A stretch of 64,000 nt of DNA, taken from contig NW_026705578.1 of the NCBI RefSeq assembly GCF_029867415.1, positions 186,001 through 250,000 on the forward strand. Reading direction: 5' to 3'. Below, one piece after another: positions 56,623 to 64,000 of the stretch. The notes under the pieces are model-generated. The model had not been told where the DNA came from, did no database searches, and was given only the letters and a program-made list of their open reading frames with translations. The position numbers were made by a program, and so were the translations under genes. The stretch's first letter is position 1; each line of letters opens with the position of its first letter. Source of the DNA: Vicia villosa. Lineage: Eukaryota > Streptophyta > Magnoliopsida > Fabales > Fabaceae.

Positions 56623-59600
56623 ACGAGGATTTTTAACCAATTGAATTAGTAAAGATTTTTAATCGAATTACCATCAGCCAATGGAACTTCGGATCACCTT
56701 AAGTTAAACGAAATACATACCGATGTCTGTTTATTATTATATTTCTTATTATTCACAATCACTCTCCCTTAAGAACAATCAAATTATTAGTAGCCTTAGC
56801 TTTACATAGTAACCTTAGATAACGGTAGATCGATTCATAGTCCCTGTGGATTCGATATCTTTTAAAACTACACGACACGACTGTGCACTTGCAGTCATCA
56901 GATTAATAGACACGTATAGTCGCGATAAGAAACTTTAATGAGATCTGAGGACTGATGGTGCGAGGGTACATGCTAACGCGTGTTTCATGTCACACGTGAT
57001 CCATCTGCAAACGAAAATCAAAACGCGCGCGAACCAAATTGAATCAGCCAATCAGGAGATGACACCTCGTCGTCTTCTTCCTCTCGCCTCTACTTTTAAC
57101 AGCGTTTTTTACCAAAAGCGCTGTAATACACCTCCTTCATCCCTTCAAAATAACGAATAGAGGCAAGCCTATACAAAAATATTTCGCGACATATCCATTT
57201 GACTCGTCCAGATCCACTGAACTTGAATATGCCTCTAGTTTATTCTAATTTTGCCTAAATCGAAGGATCCCATTTCGAGCTCCAAGAACCCTAAAATGGT
57301 CTATGCTTCAAACCTTCATAAAAATTAAATTAAAGCTCCAGAAACGATCAGGGCACAAAACTAAACACAAATATGGGATTACATCTTATTGAATATGCAT
57401 GAATAATAGTATTTTTGTAAATTTCAGTTTGGACAAACCGTGAGCTTTTGAGCTCGATTCAGTGAGCTTCAAGGCTTGAAATTGATTTGGAAAGGTTCAA
57501 TGATGTTCAGGGATCGTGTTTAAGTATTTAATTTGGATTTCATTGAGCTGAAACTTAAAATTCGAATTTCAAATTTCTTTCAAAATTTCAAGTATGATAC
57601 AAGTGTGTTACAAGCATGGATTTGATTCTGAATTCGTGTGTGTTCTTACTGAAGTGTTCTACTTCATTTATAAGCAATGAATGTGCTGCAAAGCTAAGCT
57701 ATCTTGCATTGATGATCTTTGAACCTTTGAATTTTTTAATATAAAAATCTTTGAATTCTTTGGCCATGGCTTTGAATTTTTTTCACCCTCATGCTCTAGG
57801 CCTGCTGTACCATCTCTTTGTTGCAGAAATTAAGCTACCTTGGTGACTCAAGCAAGAGACAAAAGCTTTGGATAATGATCTTGCACCATTTCTTTTTAAT
57901 TTAATTTTAAAGGTAATAAAATTAAATTAAAAAAGAAATAAAAATGTTATGGGCCCAATGTTGGTCGTGGAAGCCCTTTAACATTATTGGGAACATGTTT
58001 GGATCATGAAAACTTGGCCTCTTTTGGAAAAAAATCATTTTGATCAATGCTAGTTTCATGCATTTCCCAAAAAATAGCCAACTTCAACAAGGCATATCTC
58101 CCTCAATTTTGATCATATGAAGGAGTTCTTGTACTTTTTAGAAACCTCAAGATGTCTTCTACAAGCTACTTTGGAAACTTTTTTGCATTTGGAGATGTTA
58201 TCTTGATGTTATGGCCTTTGACAAAAAACCACTTTTTGTTGACTTTGAAAATGACCTGTAATGTCCTGGCTCATATTTTCCAAATGGTAAATCCAATGAC
58301 CATGGGATCAATTGAATTTGAAAGATAATTTAATTTCCTTCAAAACAAGCTTTGGTTGGAATTTTTTGAATGAACGGGGAGAGAGTTATGGCCGGTCAAA
58401 GTTCAGTTGACTTTTTAGGAGAAAACCCAAATTTTGAAACTTAGGGTTTTGTTGATTTCTGATCTTTTCTTGATGAATTATGATCAACCATTGATCAAAT
58501 GATGAATATTTTGACAAAATATGGATGTTGACAAAAAATTTCATTTTTGACTGTCTGTTGACTTTTCGGTCAAACTGGTCGTCTGTTGACTGTTTGAGCT
58601 GCTGACTGGGCGTCTGAGCGAATTGAAGTTTGAAAATTTGTCTGGTGGTACTTTGAGACATATGGAGGTCAATGAAATCCATTTGAGGTCTCAAAAAAAC
58701 TTGTTCTCCTGAAAAAAAAACCCTAGTTAGGGACTGTTTGTGTAGAAGACAGTTAAGCGTACCTGATTTTTGTGCAGTGTTGAGTCTCTGCTGATCATGT
58801 GATTATCAGAAGACTTCTAGAACAAAAATCTTGGAATTTTGAAATGCAAAATATTGATTTGAATCGTGATACAAAACACGGAGAATCGTGCTGTCAGCGG
58901 GTTTGACTGTTAACTGGCTGTCCGGGCATTAACGTAACAGTTAAAGTGAAAATTCAACAATTAAAGTTAATTTTTCTTTTTGTTTTTTGTTGTGTTAATG
59001 GTGAAAATTTATTTACCTGAGCTGTTAGAAAAACACAAACATAATAAATAAATAGAATATACTGTACGCGAACGAAATTACCGATAATAACCTTGAAAAA
59101 TATTTAATGCACAGAAAAATAAAGATTTAACTAGCAGAAAACACACATAATATTATCTTAATAATTAAACGACGGTACGACAGATAGTACGACATTTAAT
59201 ACTGACAGTACAAATATTACATAATATAATGAACAGTACGACAAATAAAATAAACGGTGCTTTATTTGAAAGTGAAAGATACGACAAACTTTAAAAATGA
59301 CGATTAAAAACCCATGCTATAAATAACAACATATAGTTGAACGGGAGTGTAAGCAACCCAGGTCCGCATTTTTCAGGACTATGCAGACAGAAAAAGGACA
59401 TGATCACCACCAAAACAGTGATGACCATAAGAAAAAACGTATCCATCCACTTTGCCATTTTTGCCGGGGAAGAAGAGAAAATAATTATGAGGTAGAAGTT
59501 TTAGAAATGAGTGAAATTTGATGTGATAATTTATGAAAAAAATGAGAGGTATTTATAGAGTGAAAAGAAGGATAGAGACGTTGGGGAATGAAGTGATACC

Positions 59601-60110
59601 GTACAAAAAAGGAAAATTTGAGTGGTAGTAGGATTTGAAAGAAAGTGTATGGTAGGGTTTGAAAAGAGAGACGTATGAAATAAAGTTAGGATTTGATTTG
59701 AAAGAAAGAGATTTGAAAAGAAAGGAAAAGATTTGAAAACAATAGTATAGTACAAAAATTAGTGGGAAACAAAACTAATAATAATTTACTTGTTACCAGT
59801 ACAGTCTGAATCCCCGGACTCTGCGCCTGCAAAATTTAATTATGTACCAATTGCGTCAGTACTATTTATCTGCAAATAAATCTCAAATAAACAGCGTGTA
59901 TGAAGTGATAAACAGTACTTGGCGTTTGTGTAAGAATAAATTCAACAGCGAACCAAAATATCGTATAAGAAATATTCTAAAAACCGAGTATTCGTAAAAT
60001 CAGGATATTTATGAAATAAAATCCAAGACTATATGAAACTCCCAATTTTTAGACAGAAGTCTGTTGCCTTCTTTTTGGAAAAAGATGCGGGCAAATTTTG
60101 GGGTATAACA

Positions 60111-60776
60111 AAGAGGAATAGTGTTCTTCTTGAAATCAGGAAACTTCTTGCGCTCCTCATCTCTAGATTCATCAATATTTGTTTTCAAGTGTTGAAATAG
60201 AATAGTTGAGAGAGAGACCTTAGTACCTTTCCCAATGCAGAAGAGAGCATACTTGTGATCCTGACTCACATATTTAGCAGCAATAGATCTCTTTCTATGA
60301 TAAAAGGTTTCCAGAAGAATTTCAGCCCATACTCTGTAGAACGGCTTCAGCAAAGTAGTTTGATTTGGTGAAGTTTTGAAAGCAGACAGATCTTCATCAA
60401 CTTTCTCCCAAGCAACTCTACCAGGGACAGCACATGTGATTCCTTCTGAATCATCAAGATCATATAGCTTCCTAATTAGCTTCTCTGTTACAACAACTTC
60501 ATGCCCTAGAACAAAGGAGATGATAGCATTTGGAGTAACTGTTGCATGTGTCCAAAAATCTAACACCAAGTGAGGATAAACTGGTCCAACCAGTCTCTCA
60601 AAGTAGTTTGTCCATCCTTAAACCATCATTGTATCTTTAATATTGAAACCATGTTTCATCAAACTTTCAAAGTCTACCATTGTTTCAGCCATAACTTCCA
60701 GTTCTCCATTCGGAATGGAACAAGTCTTCAGAGGACAATACCCAAACTTGCGATGAACAAGATGTGCTGGAGTCAT
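60111..60776 (-). pseudogene. Copia C extra ORF, cut by the Ogre insertion
   Basis: Starts MTPAHLVHRKFGYC at 60776 and carries one TAA after KDTMMV (about 60618; CAA expected before GWTNYFERL). The body has DFWTHATVTPNAIISFVLG, VVVTEKLIRKLYDL, LKPFYRVWAEILLE and ALFCIGKGTKVSLSTILF, and is broken at 60111 by the Ogre LTR. It resembles the putative plant transposon protein domain of copia B's extra ORF (globular part 26100-26500). In a copia element it occupies the place after pol where Sireviruses carry an envelope-like gene, but I see no membrane segments. The function is unknown. A TATA box and a gene-like leader precede it. Confidence 0.72.
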
Positions 60777-60925
60777 TTCAGATTATGAACTTGAAGATGA
60801 AAGCATGAAGAGATTCTGAGATACAATTTAGAACTAGGGTTTATGCAACAAATAAAGAGATAGAGAGATGAACGAAAGAGACTATGAATTAAGAATGTAA
60901 AGATATGAATTGTTGTGAAGATGAG

Positions 60926-60933
60926 CTTATATA
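60926..60933 (-). promoter_or_regulatory. Possible internal promoter TATA for the copia C extra ORF
   Basis: TATATAAG on the minus strand about 150 bp before the ATG at 60776. The leader between is C/T-rich with AAACCCTAG, like a plant 5' UTR. A 14-bp palindrome TGAACACGTGTTCA (G-box CACGTG core) lies upstream at 61104-61117. Confidence 0.5.
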
Positions 60934-61239
60934 GGAACCGACTTGAAATGAAATGCAATTTGTGTTTGAGTGAATATGATTAAAAAAATCAATTGCATTT
61001 AATGAGAAATGACGTTAGGAGAGATAATGTAACATTTAAAATAATTTGCACAGTTACCTAGGGCGGCGTCTCCTCAACTGCACGCATGCTTGTCCAAATA
61101 GAGTGAACACGTGTTCAGCATCTGGAAAGCTGGTGACAACTGTTTTGCTTTAAGAGAACTTCTGAATCAACTTAGATAATGAAACGTCAGAGATAACAAA
61201 ATCACAACTTCTAATTGATCATCATCAGAACTTCTCATC

Positions 61240-62721
61240 TTCTCATTCTAGGCATAAATCCATACTGATATTCTTCATAATGAACTTAAACCTATCTTCA
61301 GCAAGGGGTTTTGTAAAGATACCAGCCCATTAATGGTCTGTATCAATAAAGTTCAAAGATAGAACACCCTTCTAAACATAGTCCCTAATGAAGTGATGTT
61401 TGATCTCAATATGTTTAACCTTGGAATGTAAGATTGGATTCTTAGATAAACATATAGCATAAGTATTATCACAGAAGATCGGAATGTTACTCTCATATAT
61501 CTGATAATCTTCTAACTAAGTCTTCATCCAGAGCATCTGTGTGCTACAACCAGCAGCAGCAACATATTCTGCTTCTGTTGTTGAGAGGGCAATGGTAGCT
61601 TGCTTCTTGCTGTACCAGGAGATCAGGTGACTTCCAAGAAATTGACAACTTCCAGAAGTGCTTTTCCTTTCAACTCTATCTCCAGCATAGTCAGCATCAC
61701 AAAATCCTACTAAGTTGTACTCTTTAGATCTTCTGTAGACTAAACCAACATTAGTAGTACCTTTCAGATACCTTAGAATTCTCTTAACAGCTGTTAAGTG
61801 AGATTCTCTAGGATCTGATTGGAATCTTGCACACAAACAAACACTGAATAAAATGTCAGGCCTAGAGGCAGTCAAATATAGAAGAGATCCAATCATACCT
61901 CTGTACAACTTCTGATCTACCTTCTTACTTACCTCATCCTTACCTAGGACACATGTTGGATGCATAGGAGTTTTGGCTTCTTTGCTTTCAGAAAGATTAA
62001 ACTTCTTTAGAAGTTCTTTCACATACTTCGTTTGATGAACATATGTTCCATCAGAAGTTTGATTGATTTGAATCCCAAGGAAGTACTTGAGTTCTCCCAT
62101 CATACTCATCTCGAACTCGACCTGCATAGACTTAGCAAACTCCTTTCCAAGTGTAGCATTAGATGTTCCAAAGATAATATCATCAACATAAATTTGAGAA
62201 ATTAGAATATCTTTCTTAAATGTTTTACAGAAGATAGTAGTATCCACTTGTCCTCTAGTAAAACCATTGTTCAGAAGGAAAGAACTTAATCTTTCATACC
62301 AAGCTTTAGGAGCTTGCTTCAATCCATACAATGATTTCTTTAATTTGAAAACATGTTCTGGAGACTTAGAGTCTTCAAAACCAGGAGGTTGGTGGACATA
62401 AACTTCTTCATCTATATAACCATTTAAGAAGGCACTCTTAACATCCATCTGATATAGAGTGATGTTATGTTGAGTGGCAAAAGAAATGAATAAGCGAATA
62501 GATTCTAACCTAGCCACTGGTGCAAAGGTTTCTGTATAGTCAATCCCTTCTTGCTGACTATAGCCCTGAGCAACCAGTCTGGCTTTGTTTCTTACAACTT
62601 CTCCATTTTCTCTTAACTTGTTTCTGAAGACCCACTTGGTTCCAATGATGTTGAATCCTTTTGGTCTAGGAACCAAATCCCATACATCATTCCTTGTAAA
62701 CTGATTTAGCTCTTCTTGCAT
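61240..62721 (-). pseudogene. pol: Copia C reverse transcriptase and RNase H
   Basis: From [17 protein letters not shown]: reverse transcriptase with D93 ([11 protein letters not shown]), [16 protein letters not shown] and the YVDD box at 178-181. The RNase H follows with [19 protein letters not shown] and [13 protein letters not shown]. After TAG at about 61516-61518 (MKT-stop-LEDYQ) the frame continues as the C-terminal RNase H tail (TKPLAEDRF-like remnants to about 61240). An upstream TAG at about 62733 (DPD-stop-IIAMQEE, where Trp is usual) separates it from the integrase. All of pol lies in one frame, damaged by point stops only. The sequence is close to the Tork/Sire side of plant copia; the exact lineage is not assigned. 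Confidence 0.92.
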
Positions 62722-63054
62722 GGCAATTATCTAGTCTGGATCTTCTAGAGCTTGATCAACAGAGGGTGGCTCGATCAAGGAAACGAGACCTAATTGACCT
62801 TTTGCATTGTTCTTCAAGAATGATCTGGTTCTGATAGGATCATCCTTCTTTCCAAGAATGACATCTTCTGAGTGAGCAGAGGTGAGTCTAGAAGATCTTC
62901 TGACCGTTGGCTCTTCAGAAATTCTAAGATTCTCTAAAGATGCAACAACTTGATCTTCTGATCCTTTGCTTCTGAGATCTTCAGCTTCTGGTACTTTGCT
63001 TCTTGGTTCTTCAGCTTCTGATATATCAATATCTAAATCTGCAAAATTCTCAAA

Positions 63055-63978
63055 CTACTTTGGCTTTTCAAGACCAAGCTTATCATCAAATCTGATATTG
63101 ATTGATTCTTCAACAACCAATGTTTCAGTATTGTATACTCTGTAGCCTTTAGAGCATTCAGAATATCCAAGAAGGAAACACTTTTGTGCCTTAGAATCAA
63201 ACTTACCAAGATGATCTTTAGTATTCAGAATAAAACAGACACATCCAAAAGGATGAAAATATGAAATGTTGGGCTTTCTGTTCTTCCACAATTCATAAGG
63301 AGTCTTATTTAGAATAGGTCTTATAGAGATTCTATTCTGAATATAACATGCAGTATTTATTGCTTCTGCCCAGAAATGCTTAGCCATATTGGTTTCATTG
63401 ATCATGGTTCTGGCCATTTCTTGTAGAGTCCTATTCTTTCGCTCTACAACTCCATTTTGCTATGGAGTTCTAGGGCAAGAGAAATCATGGGCAATACCAT
63501 TTTCTTTGAAGAACTCCTCAAAGAATCTGTTCTCAAATTCGCCACCATGATCACTTCTGACCTTAATGATTTTGCACTCCTTCTCAGATTGAATCTGAGT
63601 GCAGAATTCAAAGAACACAGAATGAGACTCATCCTTGTGTTTTAAGAACTTTACCCATGTCCAGCGGCTATAATCATCTATGATGACTAATCTATATTTC
63701 TTCCCTCTGACAGATGCTGTTTTGACTGGTCCAAACAAATCAATGTGCAGAAGTTCTAGCGACCTAGAGGAAGAGACAACATTCTTAGATTTGAATGCAG
63801 GTTTGGAGAACTTGCCCTTCTGACATGCTTCGCAAAGAGCATCTGATTTGAATTTCAGATTTGGGAGTCCTCTGACCAGATTTAGTTTGTTAATCTGAGA
63901 AATCTTTCTCAAACTAGCATGGCCTAATCTTCTGTGCCAGACCCATTGCTCTTCAGAAACAGACATAAGGCAAGTCAC
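63055..63978 (-). pseudogene. pol: Copia C integrase
   Basis: GAG-pre-integrase and zinc domain H..H..C..C intact (WHRRLGHASLRKI, ALCEACQKGK). The core has DLFGPV, VRSDHGGEFEN and, after an amber stop at 63457-63459 (PRTP-stop-QNG), VVERKNRTLQEMARTM carrying the third acidic residue. The C-terminal part has GYSECSKGYRVYN, ending in another TAG at about 63052-63054 (KPK-stop-FENF). No frameshift was found, so the decay is by single-base changes. The element continues past the window end at 64000. Confidence 0.92.
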
Positions 63979-64000
63979 CTTCTGCTTCTCAAGATCAGAA

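Larger units (their letters stand above)
55181..56900 (+). mobile_element. Probable solo LTR nested in the Ogre 5' LTR
   Basis: TGATAACACG...GCAGTCATCA (TGAT/ATCA ends), with TATAAATA at 55686-55693, an upstream hairpin array and a CCTGTGGATTCGATATC block near the 3' end typical of gypsy LTRs. The plus orientation is opposite to the host Ogre. Flanks GAAAC and GATTA are not a clean duplication, so the boundaries are provisional. Confidence 0.7.
38330..60110 (-). mobile_element. Ogre/Tat Ty3-gypsy element with truncated 3' LTR
   Basis: On the minus strand: 5' LTR (60110-53674), primer site, ORF1, gag, protease, spacer with repeats, reverse transcriptase, RNase H, archaeal-type RNase H, integrase, long 3' UTR with tandem repeats, polypurine tract, and a 3' LTR cut short at 38330. 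LTRs start TGTTATACCCC, standard for Ogre. The shared LTR part (38336-40648 versus 57811-60110) differs by roughly 2% by eye. Two solo LTRs (42325-43572 and about 55181-56900) are nested in it. It sits inside the extra ORF of copia C. All reading frames carry defects. Confidence 0.93.
53674..60110 (-). mobile_element. Ogre 5' LTR (with nested insertion)
   Basis: On the minus strand it runs from TGTTATACCCC at 60110 to ...GAGGACGACA at 53674. It is 6.4 kb including about 1.7 kb of foreign LTR at 55181-56900, leaving about 4.7 kb, usual for Ogre. TATAAATA is at 59550-59557 (minus strand), about 550 bp from the LTR start. Confidence 0.88.

Noticed and set aside
55176..56905. Target-site duplication for the nested LTR at 55181
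   Set aside because: The flanks GAAAC and GATTA differ. Other boundary choices gave no canonical TG...CA with matching flanks.
60009..60110. C-terminal 33 residues of the 186-codon frame at 60009-60569
   Set aside because: This part is the Ogre LTR read through, not part of the copia C extra ORF.

Overview
The window is plant nuclear DNA, most probably from a large-genome legume of the tribe Fabeae (pea, vetch or vetchling type). Three things point there. There is an Ogre/Tat Ty3-gypsy element with LTRs of several kb, a tRNA-Arg-type primer site, an extra ORF before gag and an archaeal-type RNase H. LTR retrotransposons are densely nested. The only host-like gene is a small two-exon defensin-like secreted peptide. 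No source was given, so the taxon is an inference.

Layout. 1-1881: end of a long Ty3/gypsy LTR that cuts into a Ty1/copia element (copia A: gag 1882-2988, 5' LTR 3042-4600, minus strand). Copia A abuts a chromovirus-like LTR fragment (4601-5719). 5720-8600: host block copy 1 with an apparently intact defensin-like gene (7309-7725) and a MITE. 8601-13900: old retroelement fragments with a clean solo LTR (10418-13261, TSD CGTTA). 13900-21860: AT-rich sequence with no recognisable gene, a stray piece of the host block near 17.8 kb and a Helitron 3' terminus at 20892-20922. 21860-22510: host block copy 2. 22836-23133: a MULE-type MITE. From 23270: host block copy 3, split by a young non-autonomous copia element (copia B, 23348-30994, TSD AGTAG) and by a decayed L1-type LINE (about 32126-37450). 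It keeps a recoded defensin-like gene copy (31375-31720). 38330-60110: an Ogre element on the minus strand with a truncated 3' LTR and two solo LTRs nested inside it. 60111-64000: a third copia element (copia C, minus strand), into whose extra ORF the Ogre inserted.

Most striking signal. At least seven LTR families here carry family-specific short dyads (palindromes or mini-hairpins), mostly in pairs. Start-to-start spacing within a pair is 21 bp in the copia families and 18 bp in two other families. In three unrelated families the array ends 55-58 bp upstream of the TATA box. In several arrays the two arms of a stem change together, so pairing is kept while sequence changes. The same behaviour appears in three tandem hairpins just after the Ogre integrase. 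This looks like a recurring, independently evolved module of plant LTR promoters and UTRs. I do not know of a description of it as such.

Function. Almost all coding sequence is retroelement gag/pol carrying nonsense codons (mostly TAG where CAG or TGG is expected), frameshifts or lost catalytic residues. The defensin-like gene at 7309-7725 is the best candidate for a working host gene. Copia B and copia C each also carry an extra ORF after the pol position, preceded by a gene-like leader.
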